NCBI GenBank assembly: GCA_033557835.1
Contig: JAWQRO010000168.1
Coordinates: 1-51,402, forward strand
DNA from: Helochares maculicollis
Lineage: Eukaryota > Arthropoda > Insecta > Coleoptera > Hydrophilidae
Direction: 5' to 3'
DNA: 51,402 bases
The notes below the pieces were generated by a model, which saw only the letters and a program-made list of their open reading frames with translations, was not told the DNA's origin and ran no database searches. Both the position numbers and the translations under genes were made by a program. This document shows positions 1 to 10,984 of this stretch, piece by piece; the stretch's first letter is position 1; every line of letters begins with the position of its first letter.

Positions 1-978
1 ATATACCAGGTGCGCAAGTTTAAAATATCGTTTTGTTGTCAAGAGAAGGTGCATGAAATCAATTGAATCAATCTTTGGAACCCAAAGCGCCATTTTTTGG
101 TAACACCTACCCACTACAAAACTTACGGCGATCTTGCTCCAACTATCAAGACTTGTGAACTCTGGTTACAACGTTTCAAAAGTGGCGATTTCAATGTTAT
201 CGACAAAGAACGTGAAAATCAACAAAAAACTTTGAAGACGACGAGATAAAGGCATTATTATACGATGACGTTACACAAACACAAAAAATGATGGCGAAGC
301 AGTTGAATGTCACTCAGCATTCACGCCTGAGAGCCATGGAGAAGATTCAAACGGTTGGTAAATGGGTTCCACACAAACTGAACGAACGACAGATGGAAAA
401 ACAAAAAACTGTGTGCGAAATGGTGCATTTATGCCACAATAGAAACGGATTTGTCGCATCGGGTTGTAACTGGTGATGAAAAATGGATCCTATTTTTAGA
501 ATCCCAAACGTAAGAAATCGTGGGTATCGTCAGGACAACCATCACCATCGAGTATCAAACCGGGAGGAAGACAATGCCGTGTGTGTGGTGGGATCAGAAG
601 GGAGTAGTGTACTATAAGCTTCTCAAACCCGGCGAAACAGCTAATACCGTCTGCTACCTACAATAAATGATCAATTTAAGCAACGCATTGATCGAAAAAC
701 GCCCAGAATGAGCTCGAAGAGACGGCAAAGTCATTCTGCAGCATGACAACGCTCCTGCACGTTCAGCCAAAGTGGCCAAAGAATCGATTTGTTCGCTTGG
801 TTCCGAACTCCTACCCCACCCACCGTATTTACCAGACCTGGCGCCTTCAGATTATCTTCTCTTCTCATCGATGGGACATGCACTGACTGAGCAACACTTC
901 AAGACTTTCGAAGCTCAAGGAATGGATATCAATGAAAGTTGACGTTTTTTTTGGAATGGTAATCTATAAATTGGCCGA
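1..978 (+). mobile_element. Degenerate mariner transposon A (irritans-like)
   Basis: Broken mariner transposase on the + strand. Different frames give recognisable blocks in the right order: a helix-turn-helix stretch with KWVPHKLNERQMEKQK (about 355-405), VVTGDEKWI (about 463-490), CVWWDQKGVVYYKLLKPGE (about 580-635), VILQHDNAPARSAK (about 730-775) and LPDLAPSDYLLFSSMGHA (about 826-880). The D,D34D catalytic aspartates are therefore still encoded, but frameshifts and stops separate the blocks. The first bases, ending in ccaggtgcgcaa, look like a mariner terminal repeat, so the left end of the element is probably at the window edge. The right end is lost where it meets mariner B near 978. It cannot make an active protein. 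Confidence 0.8.
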
Positions 979-2217
979 GAGATGGATAAAATGAAACTAA
1001 ATAACTTTATTCTGTAATGTATTGCCCATTTTGATCAATGACCTTTTGCTATCTTTCAGGCAGCATCATAATCCCACGTTCATAAAGCTTCTAGCTTTTA
1101 CAACCAAAAACTGAATCAGGTACGATTTGACACCATCATCATTATTGAATTTTTTATCATTCAAGGAGTTTTGGAAATATCGAAACAAAAAATAATCAGA
1201 TGGAGCAAAGTCAGGACTATATCGTGGATATGTCAAAACATCCCAACCAAGCTCCAATAATTTTTGCCGAGTGACCAAAGACGTGTGTGGTCTTGCATTG
1301 TCATGATGGAATACAACACTGTTTCAATTTGTCAATTCAGGCCGATTTTTTTAACTGCATAGTTTAATTTCGTTAGTTGTTCAATGTAGACACCAGAATT
1401 GATCGTTAGGTTGGGTGGTAAGAGTTCAAAATAGACAATTCTTTTGTAATCCCACCAAATGGATAACAAAACCTTCTTTTGATGAATATCAGCTTTTGAT
1501 GTTGTTTGAATTGGTTCACCTGGCCTGCTCCACGATCGTTTCCTCTTGATATTGTTGTAAACAACCCATTTTTCATCGCCAGTTATCAGTCGTTTTAAAA
1601 ATTGATCATTTTCATTACGTTTCTTTGGCAAATCGCAGCTGTTAATGCGTTGCGTTACATGCGTTACTTTCAGTTCGTGAGGAACCCAGGTATCGAGTTT
1701 TTGAATATAGCCAAGTTGTTTCAAGTGATTTTCAATGCATGTATGTGATACATGAAGCTTCTCTGCAATCTCACGTGTTGTACTGTGACGATCCGAATCG
1801 ATTATTGCTTTGATTAGGACGTCATCAACTTCAACTGGACAACCAGAGCGTTTTTCATCTTTTAGTGAAAAATGACCAGAACGAAATTTGGCAAACCAAT
1901 ATTGGCACTGCCGTTCTGTTAAGGTTTCGTCACCATAAACAGCACATAACTTTTTATGAGCTTGCGATGCGTTTTTCCCTTTGCGGAAATAAAAAAGCAA
2001 AATATGACGAAAATGTTCCTTTTGATTTTTCATTTTTCAACGAAGGCCAAACGAAAACTACGCAATCGATCAAAAAACATTTTTTACTGATTGACTGCTA
2101 AATTGCCAACTATCAAATATCAAAATGTGTTTTACATTTGTACTACGTCTGCAAACCTAAAAATTCAACTGAAGCCATCTATGAGTGAAATCCGCAATTA
2201 CCGAGTTGCCAAACCAA
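979..2217 (-). mobile_element. Mariner transposon B (cecropia/mellifera-like), minus strand
   Basis: A mariner read right to left. The 5' terminal repeat is at about 2192-2217, whose complement begins TTGGTTTGGCAACTCGGTAA, next to a TA at 2218-2219. A short leader and the transposase at 2033-1007 follow. Sequence after the stop is the usual short mariner tail, but the 3' terminal repeat is missing: the element breaks near 979 against mariner A. Only the 5' end is therefore intact. It is less decayed than mariner A, so it is probably a younger insertion. Confidence 0.8.
1007..2033 (-). pseudogene. Mariner transposase of element B, nearly full length but broken
   Basis: The ATG at 2033 opens a 233-codon reading frame that covers the helix-turn-helix half and the first catalytic block, RLITGDEKWV. 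A frameshift near 1350, in a run of T on the + strand, ends it. The next frame has a TGA, then VVFHHDNARPHTS (second Asp), YSPDFAPSDYFLF (third Asp) and the end ...LPER-stop-QKVIDQNGQYITE with a stop at 1007-1009. All three D,D34D aspartates survive. The lesions visible are one frameshift and two nonsense changes, one of them replacing the Trp of LPERWQK. It is a recent pseudogene. Confidence 0.85.
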
Positions 2218-3150
2218 TAATATATTCAGGCATATCCTTATGCCACATCAGCATGAACTTTCCAGGTAATCTAATAATTATGGAAGATAAATACCCTCAA
2301 ACTACACCTATTCGTCCAAATGGAAGAATAATAAGTAGTTGAATGCTTGACTGAAAAAATCGTATAACTCTGCTGCTCTCCCAAAACTATTATTAGGTAG
2401 TCAGCAAAGTAATTGAGGGTTTTTGACGAATGCAACTCTACTCATCAAGTCATTCGAAAGCGTCTTTAAGATTTTTATCATTTTGTTGTAGAGCAATTCA
2501 TGGTTGGTCTCAAAATAGGCTTGTTTTGGCAATCGCCTCGTCGTCGCTGCTGAAGCGCTTCGAAGCGTCTTTCATGCAATTTGACTACGATGACCAACAA
2601 CTTGTGTCTCGGCACATTGTCAGGCCGAATTCATCTGAAGCCATCTATGAGTGAAATCCGCAATTACTTAGTTGCCAAACCAATAATATATTCAGGCATA
2701 TCCTTATCCCACATCAGCATGAACTTTCCAGGTAATCTAATAATTATGGGAGATAAATACTCTCAAACTACACCTATTCGTCCAGATGGAAGAATAATAA
2801 ATAGTTGAATGCTTGACTGAAAAAATCGTATAACTCTGCTGCTCTCCCAAAACTATTATTAGGTAGTCAGCAAAGTAATTGCTGTTTTTTGACGAATGCA
2901 ACTCTACTCATCAAGTCATTCGAAAGCGTCTTTAAGATTTTTATCATTTTGTTGTAGAACAATTCATGGTTGGTCTCAAAATAGGCTTGTTTTGGCAATC
3001 GCCTCGTCGTCGCTGCTGAAGCGCTTCGAAGTGTCTTTCATGCAATTTGACTACTTATGGCCAACAACTTGTGTCTCGGCACATTGTCAGGGCGAATTCA
3101 ACTGAAGCCATCTATGAGTGAAATCCGCAATTACTTAGTTGCCAACCCAA
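2171..3150. repeat. 466-bp tandem duplication carrying a mariner end
   Basis: The phrase gaagccatctatgagtgaaa starts at 2171, 2637 and 3104, so the unit is 466-467 bp with two full copies and a third of about 47 bp. The copies are nearly identical. Each unit starts with the mariner 5' terminal repeat (in reverse). Further in, the minus strand gives KRFSSDDEAIAKT and, one frame over, QAYFETNHELLYNK, which resembles the C-terminal end of a mariner transposase. The unit is probably a deleted mariner derivative plus flank that duplicated in tandem. Short ORFs in both copies are not genes. Confidence 0.8.
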
Positions 3151-3152
3151 TA

Positions 3153-3455
3153 TATTTCCACGTACTGCGTCGCTAGTACCTTATTTAATTTGTGTATCAA
3201 GCCTTCATGCCAAAACTTGTCGAAGGCCTGCTCCACATCGAAAAATACAGTTGAACAGATTCGTTTTTCCTCAAGGCATTTCTCCATTACATCAGTAACC
3301 CTGTGCTTTTGTTCTGCTGTACATGCTTTTGTCGGTGCCCGATTTAATAGTCAGGGATCAGTTTGTTATATTCCACTATCGGTTTTAATCTCTTTAGTTT
3401 CTCAAAAACGTTGGAGATTACTGGCAGGGGCGATATTGGCAATGCATTGCAAATG
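3153..3455 (-). pseudogene. Non-LTR (jockey-like) reverse transcriptase fragment
   Basis: The minus strand encodes, in order and over frameshifts, ISPLPVISNVFEKLKRLKPI (about 3435-3375), a block resembling HRVTDVMEKCLEEKRIC, and VFFDVEQAFDKFWHEGLIHKL (about 3253-3190). These match the fingers and first catalytic motif (F-x-D-V-x-x-A-F-D-x-V-W) of jockey-clade reverse transcriptases. The fragment stops at 3153, exactly beside a TA and the terminal repeat of the 466-bp unit, which suggests a mariner inserted into an older retrotransposon. The YxDD motif and the rest are absent. Confidence 0.75.
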
Positions 3456-4860
3456 GTCTCCAAGACAGTTGCCTGTTGAAACTCATGTTGCCTAAACTTT
3501 TTGGTACTAATCATTAAATACAAAACAATTTGAATCAAAAACCCGCATGTAGCCGTAATGCCCCTAAAATTACTGGCATCTGTTTCAGTGAAGTACCACT
3601 TTCGGCCACCCGAGTTGGCCGAAATCAAAATCTCGAGGTGGATTCGTTTCAAAATATTTGCTAAAACGAACCACAACGCTAAATCGTCATTTTTATTTTC
3701 TCATGCCCAGCTCTGGTACAAGCATAACCTTTTTATTCATAACCCAGCGCGGAAGTTTACGAAGAGGTGTTGTCATGGGCCACGGCGCAAACACACAGAG
3801 GTTCGGTTGTTGCAATTTAGCACCATTTGTTATGACAAATTCGCCTCAATAGAAGGTAACCCACTATTGACTAGAACTGCAAGGTTCTTCTCCGAGTTTC
3901 CGGCATCTAGTGAGCGGCGATCTTACCTAAGATTAGCATTACACCTATGCCCCTGTTCCATGGTTGCGGTCGTTCGGTTTTCCTTCTCAGGATCTCCCAC
4001 TCTGCTCGGTGGCTTCCAAACGCGTCCTTGTCGTCGGTGGTACGACCGATGCAATGCGCATTAACTTGCCACTTGCCACTCGTAAACACATACCTACATA
4101 ATCAAAACCGTGGCCCTCTTTGTTAAATTTACAAATATATTTAAACTTATAAACAAATGAGTGCTGCTCCTACCATCCAACTTGCCCATCGTATTTACAG
4201 TTGGTTTTCAACGGATCTGTGACCAGAATTACGTATACATAAATTATGATGTGACGTCATTTATCTCAGATGCGACAACGCAACGTCCTTCTGAAGTTCG
4301 ACTTTTCTAATTTATTAATGAAGCGCTACTTTCGTTTTGTTTCGTCGCGGCATTCACGTGAATTACTTCAAATATGCGAGCCTTTTGCTTTGGATTTCTG
4401 TCGATCTTTTTAAGTCTTCGTTTCGAACATTTATCTCAATTGAACCTGTCGTTTGTCTTCGTCGAGAATACTAGTACCATCGCTAGGTCTGCGTTTCGAA
4501 GTCTCTTGGAGATCATGATCACATAAGCGATTCTTGTTGGGACTTAGGACTACATTTGATCTTCATTTCGAACTTTCATTCAGCATCTCAATAACTCTTC
4601 TTACAGTATCCAACTTTGGATCTTCATTTTTGAATCTTAATTTAGTACCCTTTCGTCAATTCTGTATTTGCTAAGAAAACTCGGATCTTCCCTATTTACT
4701 ACACGCTTAGAATCCATAATTAGCTAGTGCATGACTCCACAATTATCATCTCAATTAGAAATCTTCCAATATCTGTTTTTGCTAAGAAAACTCCCATCAT
4801 TAAACTTTCTATAATACGCTTAGTTAAAGCGGCAAAAGTTGAATGGTCTTCCTTTTTCAG
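3456..4860. other. No gene seen: probable yki intron sequence
   Basis: I see no convincing coding sequence here. ORFs of 60-170 codons occur in several frames but show no family resemblance. The right end has a splice acceptor (ctttttcag at 4852-4860) feeding the first visible yki exon. The first half of WW domain 1 and the TEAD-binding region were looked for and not found, so this is probably intron. Confidence 0.5.
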
Positions 4861-5003
4861 CCACATTACACGCACGACGACTTGGGAAGACCCGCGCAAA
4901 TCCTTGGCAGCTCAAGCAGCTCAACAGCACCAAAGCGCTGAACAGCTACTAACGACTCATCAACTGACGACACAAGCTCCATCACCGACGGCTCCCTGCA
5001 CAG
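4861..5003 (+). CDS. yki: yki exon: second half of WW domain 1 and linker
   Basis: The acceptor is ctttttcag and the donor is gtaggt. The first base completes a codon from an upstream exon. The exon reads HITRTTTWEDPRKSLAAQ, giving the second conserved Trp and the Pro of WW1, then a Gln/Thr/Pro-rich linker. The preceding half of the domain (LPxGWE...) is not in the 4.8 kb upstream as far as I can see. Confidence 0.93.
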
Positions 5004-8000
5004 GTAGGTTCTAAAAGTCAAAGTCTCTGTGCCTTGCTGACTTATCCGTGTATTACAGGTGCTAAATCTACGACTGAGGTAGATCTAGGACCCTTGCCGG
5101 AAGGGTGGGAGCAGGCACAGACGGCCGAAGGCGAAGTATACTTCATCAATCATCAAACGCGCACCACTTCATGGTTCGATCCTAGGATACGTAAGTATCT
5201 AACCCCATGCGGAAAGAATATGTCTTTTGAGGTCTCCATGGCCTATGAAGACCTCGGTGGGGTTGGAGGTCCACTTGTGATTCAGAGACTCCTATATCTT
5301 TTAGAGATCTTCAAGTATTTAGAAGATATTTGGGGTTTTACTAGATCCCGCTAAGTTTTGAAGATCTCGATGAGTTGGGGAGAGCAATGGCCTTTGGAAA
5401 CATCAATGGGTTTTGAAGATCTCGACTGATCTCAATGTGTTTTGGAGATCTTACTGTGTTTTCGAGATCTCACTGTGTTTTGGAGATCCCATTGTGTTTT
5501 GGAGATCTCACTTTGTTTTGGAGATCTCAGTGGGCTTTGGAAACATCAGTGAGCTTTAGAAATCTCAGTGGGCTTTAGAAATCTCAGTGGGCTTTGGAAA
5601 CCTTAGTGGGCTTTGGAGATCTCGATTGTTTTTGTAGAGTTAAGGGGTTACTGGAATGACAGTGGGTTTCGGTAGGTTCTATAGATTTGAGTTTTTTCTG
5701 GAGATCTCTGCTTTGGAGATCTTAAAGGAGATCGGATATGTTGATAGGCTTTAGAGACCTACATGGGCGCTGGCGATCTCAGAGAGCTACAGATCCCTCA
5801 GTAGACTTCCAGAGCTCAATGGGAATCAGAGACCTCGGTAGGCTTTGAAGCCATCGTGTACATGAACTCAAAGTTCATATTAAAACATTTCTCACGCCTC
5901 ACCGTAGACTTATCGTAGATAAATAACTTTTGAGCCTACGATAAGCAAACATATGCAAAAATTGTTCGGTCTTATGGCATCTTATGACTAAGAAGTCATG
6001 ACTCTGGCCAGAATCGTAGCTTTGCTTATTGGCACGATCATGGTCTTCCGAATTACTATGAGTCATCTTTTACTTTGGTCATTGTTATAGAAACGAATCA
6101 ATTATGACAACTTCGATTACAATAGAAAATGCTGTTTTAAGTCAGCTAACGCTTTTAATTTTTCAGCTACCCATCTGCAACAAAGAGGTCCAGCGTCCCT
6201 AGTCTCTCAACAGTGGCATTCCAGTCCACTATCGCCACAATCATCCCCCGCCAAACAACAGCAAATGCGTCTGCAGCTGCTTCAGCTGGAACGAGAAAGA
6301 CTTAAGCAACGACAACAAGAGATTCGAAGGCAACAAGAACTTATGCTGCGAGCACCTAGCACAGAGTTAGACCCATTCCTTTCCGGATTGACTGATCACT
6401 CTAGACAAGAGTCTGGAGACAGTGGTCTTGGTGAGTATTTAACTTCTATGAATTGATCTATGTAGTTAAAACCAACTATCCTGGCTAATTGACCGACGGA
6501 CATGACTGATTGACTGATTCATTAGTCCATATCCCAAATCAATAAGCAATGGAAAGTAGAATATGATAGAGATACATCCTTAAGTGTGAAAAATACTTTG
6601 TCTCTATAGACATATATTTCCAATACATTTATTGCTACAGATGAAGACATAGGTATTTGAATTATGCCTAAGATCAAGACATTCAGTTGTCTTCCATAAA
6701 CAAAGCTGTAAATGGTTTCATATGTAAGGTATGTGAACAAGTATCCGCCGTTCTTATCTAGTGAATCTGTGCATCCGACAAGACTGAGACCATTATCGAA
6801 TAACTATATCTATACACTTGAATTATCACTTTGGTTTAAGTCATTAGAGTGTAAGCAACTTTTTCTACATCACTTCAAACATGACGAACTGGCACCAACG
6901 AAACTTTTTTTGCTTGAAACGTTATTACATTGTTTTTTCTAAACGAAAATTGCAGCTGACGGAATTATGGTGAGAAATTACGGCAACTTTTGCAAGTAGA
7001 AACTGCAGATAATAGTTTCAACACCTCAAAAATAGTGATTTTGATGGTTTCGCCCGTCTAAGCATCCCATAAAAACTTGGAAGTTTTACTATGTCAGATG
7101 TGGCCATGTCTTACAGCATCATTGAGAGCTGATTGGGCAAGTTTCAAAACGTTAGAAAACAGTAGGAAAGGTTCGAAAGCAAGGAAATTGGGTATCGTAT
7201 CAACTGAAGTAAAGAAATATATTGTACGACCTTTATTCATCTGCGAACAACTTGCTTCAAGACTGAAACTAATAGTTTTTGGCGGTATCAAGCTTATGCT
7301 TTGCGTTCAGTGGAATCAACTTGCAGTCGTCCATTAAGAACTGCTTCCACTCAACGAAACCATCACAGGATATGAATATAGATTACAATTGCGTTTGCGA
7401 CAAGCCATAAAGCAAAACTGACTGCAGTATGAACAGAGACACGACAGGGTAATTTTTCAGCATGATAATGCTCCAGGCTGCAAACCTGCTTATTTGGAAA
7501 CACTCAAATGGGAAGCTCTGTCTCACCCGCTTTATTGCCCAGACATTGCTCCTTCAGCATACGGTTTGTTCCAATCAATGACATACCTTCACTAAGCAGA
7601 GTTTTAGTCCGTACGATGATACTAAAAAAACGGTTTGATTGCCGCAAATGACGCTTCCTTTTTTGAAAGAGGAATCCAAATGCTACCTTGTACAGTGGCT
7701 AATTTATCAAAAATTCACCTTAGTGTTTTATCAGCGAATAATCGTGCATTTTATTGTTTTAGGAATGGGCTCCTCGTATTCGATGCCGCATACACCTGAA
7801 GACTTCCTGGCAAACATGGACGACAACATGGAGGTGAGCAGCGAAAACACAATAGAAGCGCCCGATATTTCGTCTTTAAGTGATAACATAGAATCTACAG
7901 ATGACTTAGTGCCTACTCTTCAATTAGGCGAAGAATTTCCGAGTGTGATTTTAGATGACGTCCAATCATTGATCAATCCCCCCACCACCAAACCTGATAA

Positions 8001-8019
8001 CGTGCTCATTTGGTTGTAA
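4861..8019 (+). CDS. yki: Yorkie/YAP transcriptional co-activator, 3' four exons (5' part not in window)
   Basis: Hippo-pathway co-activator that binds TEAD/Scalloped in the nucleus and is restrained by LATS/Warts phosphorylation. Visible exons are 4861-5003, 5059-5190, 6167-6430 and 7763-8019, joined by GT-AG introns, all in phase 1. They encode, in order, the end of WW1 (HITRTTTWEDPRK), WW2 (GPLPEGWEQ to TSWFDPR), a Gln/Leu/Arg coiled coil, DPFLSGLTDHSRQESGDSGL, then SYSMPHTPEDF and a C-terminus LIWL. The order and motifs match YAP closely. The codon at the left edge is split, and no start or TEAD-binding domain is visible, so the gene continues upstream, probably off the window. The neighbour on the right is convergent. 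Confidence 0.95.
5059..5190 (+). CDS. yki: yki exon: complete WW domain 2
   Basis: This exon follows a 55-nt intron (5004-5058, gtaggt to ttacag) and ends at a strong donor, gtaagt. It encodes a whole WW domain, from GPLPEGWEQAQT to RTTSWFDPRI, that binds PPxY motifs in partners such as Warts. It is 132 nt long, with phase 1 at both ends, so skipping it would keep the frame and give a one-WW protein. Confidence 0.95.
5400..5640. repeat. 19-bp minisatellite in yki intron
   Basis: About ten diverged head-to-tail copies of a unit like gagatctcactgtgttttg. The unit drifts along the array (gtgttttg becomes gggctttg). Similar 'ctttggagatctc' wording continues loosely to about 5850. There is no coding potential. 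Confidence 0.85.
6167..6430 (+). CDS. yki: yki exon: coiled coil and LATS-site segment
   Basis: Acceptor tttttcag, donor gtgagt, 264 nt, phase 1 at both ends. A Ser/Pro/Gln linker leads to a basic coiled coil starting QQQMRLQLLQLERERLKQRQ, as in vertebrate YAP. DPFLSGLTDHSRQESGDSGL follows. HSRQES fits the LATS consensus H-x-R-x-x-S and corresponds to the C-terminal LATS site of YAP. Confidence 0.93.
6431..7239. other. Intron sequence, no feature recognised
   Basis: AT-rich part of the last yki intron with only short spurious ORFs. I see no splice-flanked coding block here. Confidence 0.5.
7240..7650 (+). mobile_element. Mariner fragment in last yki intron
   Basis: Frames of the + strand give GGIKLMLCVQWNQLAVVHYE, then a block like YEQRHDRVIFQHDNAP (about 7428-7475) and LSHPLYCPDIAPSAYGLFQS (about 7518-7580). 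These are the middle and C-terminal parts of an irritans-like mariner transposase. The second catalytic Asp (HDNAP) is present. The third block reads PSAY where PSDY is usual, so that catalytic Asp appears to be lost. Stops and frameshifts are frequent, and no terminal repeats were recognised. Confidence 0.75.
7763..8019 (+). CDS. yki: yki terminal exon: activation segment and C-terminal PDZ-ligand-like tail
   Basis: Acceptor ttgttttag; the first two bases complete a Gly codon, then ATG GGC follows. It encodes SYSMPHTPEDFLANMDDNME, an acidic Ser-rich stretch, and ends DNVLIWL with TAA at 8017-8019. SxSMPHTPEDFL and the W-L end match vertebrate YAP. The -2 residue of the tail is Ile, where YAP has Thr. 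Confidence 0.95.
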
Positions 8020-10330
8020 TCGTAACTAAAGTGCCTGAACACATGCTCATATTTATAAAGTAAAGGACTGCCTTATTTCTTAGCTGTAGCACGACTCGAA
8101 AAGTCACTTTTTATATGTATACAGTATATCAGACTTTTTATATTGTACGTTATAATTCAGAGAAATATTTATACTGGATATTTGTTAGGGTAAGAAAATT
8201 CTTCTCTCGAAGAAAATCGTTCGTAAGTGCGGTAAGCCGTTTCTGTGTACTGCAATATTTTTTAAATACGCTTGAACTAAGCAATAATTGTTAAGTGTCT
8301 GAAAAAATTGTTTTAAGATTAGGGGTAGGCCGGGCTTTCAATTTCGCCCCCGAAAACCCTGAAGATAGCATTTTTATTCTGGCCCAAACGGAGTTTGGGT
8401 ATGTTTTTCATACATATTTTATATACACATATATTATCTTAGTTAAATGTTGTAGTTTTGGCGGCCTGTCAATCTCTCTTCAAAGTTTTTAATCTCATTC
8501 ATTCTTTGAAGGTTGCTTTTATTAATTTATTTATACGTTGTTTGATTTATCTTAGCTGATAATTTGAACAAGTGATAAAAATTGTCTTTATAGAAATTAC
8601 CTCTCTCCCTAGTGAAATATTTAAAAAAAATCCCCAAAAAATGATTTTTGTCAATAATTCTAGATTAATAAAGTTTTTAGACTTTGCAGTGGCCGTCGAT
8701 TGTGCCTTACAAAGGCTCTCGGGAAAATCTTTGACTCAACAGTGCTCGAGGACCACTGTCTGTTTCACATATGAAACTGTTGGCTTTATTTGTCAGTTGT
8801 AAGCAATAACTTTCAAAAGGAATATATTTTTAAAAGAATATTTCGAATAGCTTTTCATTATCAGTATTTTACGCTTGGATCGATCGAAAATAGTAGAGGG
8901 CTTAGCAAAATAACAAAAGAACTGTCCTACTGTGATCGCATGACTATTTCTCAAATTGATGAAAAATTATTAGGTCGACCGCTTAAGTGTCGGCTTTTTC
9001 GAAGTATTAAGATGGTATCTCGGTTGTTTTTTTTAACAGCCGAACGATACATAAACTTAACCCTGTTAATCCGCACTCCCTGTTCCCGTCGGCGGAACAG
9101 ACGGGTTGCAGACTTGTACTTTTCTACAAGATGCGCAAGTTACATTAAAGACAAATTCTCTCCAAGATTGTGCTCATAATCTAAACAAATCCATCCTATA
9201 TCGGTGCCTTTAATATATTTTTTTTGTAAATAATCGACAATCTTTATTTTGTAATTCTAGGATATTTTTTTAATATATAGATTTATATACATATTATACA
9301 TATACACGTTATAAATATACACTAACATAGCAGTGCCTTTCACTTAAATTTACTTTATATACATAGATTTAAGCGTGTTAATAAGTAAGTTACGCACTTC
9401 GGAAATACTGATTTGTAATTTTTTTAAGTAAAGTAATTGTAGTTGTCTGCTCATGAAATCTGTCCTGGTGAATTATTTCTAGATACAAATTTTACCCGTG
9501 TTGTGTATAGATACGGAATTTACATCCAGTTGGTCATGAAATTATTGTACTTGCAAAACCGTTTGTTTTTCATGGAATGTATTAGTTGATAAGTGTAAAT
9601 ATATTTGAAAAATTTGTTGGGTGTTTTATTTCGCTTTTAGTTTTAATTTTCCACTTCGGAGACTGCATTTTGTCCATATTTGAATACTGTCCGTGTCTGA
9701 ATGTAAATACAACAGCTCTAATTCGAGTAATGAAGTTTGGCATTCGGCTGTTGTAGAAAAATGTAAATCTATATCGACGTCTGCATGTTTGTGTTATAAT
9801 GTGCTCCGAAGCTACAAAATCTTCATATCGAGAAAAATTTGAAATAGCCTAAAATCTAAAGTTATACGAAACTGCAAAATGATATGACAGTATGGGTTAG
9901 CTAACATTTTGTTATAAAAGCGCACTTATTTGTGCTGGTTTACAATTTACACAGAATTACTTATTAGAGCTAGTTTTACAATGTTAAGCATTTTGGTATT
10001 TTTTTCCAAGGCGTATCGAAAAAAAATTCAAAATTAAGAAAATAGCATTTCTGGTGCTCAGATTATGTGGAAAATTTGTACCTATCATTTTTTCGTTGCA
10101 TTTAGGATGTGCACGAAATTTCAACTGGGTAGTTTTACTTTAAAGATAAGTTTACAATAAAAATTTTCAGAATTTTGTAGGTTAGCAGGTATTTTCGGTG
10201 GTTCTATATGTGTCAAAAGACTGCACAAATCTATGATTAAGCGATAATAGCTGCATAGTAAATTTTATCAATCTCAAATGATTTCATTGCCATTGTGTTT
10301 ACATACACACTCTGCCTTATCCTCCGTTAT
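8020..10330 (+). other. yki: Probable yki 3' UTR and intergenic DNA
   Basis: No coding region recognised. The sequence is AT-rich with several possible polyadenylation motifs, so the end of the transcript cannot be fixed. The ORFs at 8295-9179 have no family resemblance. Confidence 0.45.
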
Positions 10331-10334
10331 GATC

Positions 10335-10690
10335 CTTCTCGCAGCTACGAACAGCTTATTATGATTTTAAGTTGAGAAATAAAACGACTCGTAAAGTTAC
10401 TAAGTTAATGTTTATTAACACCAATAAACAATGAATTGAAGTACTCCCGCCTCACCGTGGTATCAGTCGAATAAGATGGTGAGAATCACTCGTTCACCCC
10501 TTATATAACCACCCAGGCTGCAACTCACACCAGTGCAGCCTGCACCAACTGTTGTCTGGGGACCCAAAATCTGTTTCTCTAGGCGACGACTAGCCCTGCA
10601 TGCGCCTCTCCAGCTTCCTGACGGAAGCTCACGTAGCAATGATTTAAGACAAATCCTTCTTTAACTGAGCTGATTAGAGCCAGTCACAAC
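10335..10690 (-). mobile_element. Probable solo LTR of a retrotransposon
   Basis: This block is GC-richer than its surroundings. Read on the minus strand it starts TGTGACTGGCTC near 10690, has a TATA-like GGTTATATAAGGGGTGAAC near 10500, and then AATAAA-type signals near 10380-10430. Start TG, promoter and poly(A) signal in that order is the layout of an LTR. I could not define the CA end or a target-site duplication, and no internal retroelement genes adjoin it. Confidence 0.4.
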
Positions 10691-10984
10691 CCGTACCTTT
10701 CTAGATATTAGAAGTGCGATTTGGCTTTGTTATAGATTAATAGTAATTTTTTTGCTGTATAAGTATGCTCGGTTGAATAGAGAAAAATGTGTAGAATAGA
10801 GCAGTGACTCGAGACGTTCTGGACTTTTTACTAGTAATTAAAATTAAATTGGCTGATTTGGCGGAAATAAATTAAAACTTTAGAAAACAAACGAATCTCA
10901 TTTATTTCGTATCATTTAAAACAAATCTTAAGTTAAGTCTTAAAAAAAAACAAGGAACTGATTTGTGGGTGGTTGCTAGAATTT

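Noticed and set aside
3558..4064. 168-codon + ORF
   Set aside because: No recognisable motif, and a competing ORF runs on the other strand; probably chance.
8572..9179. ORFs downstream of yki
   Set aside because: AT-biased with no conserved pattern; lie in the likely 3' UTR.
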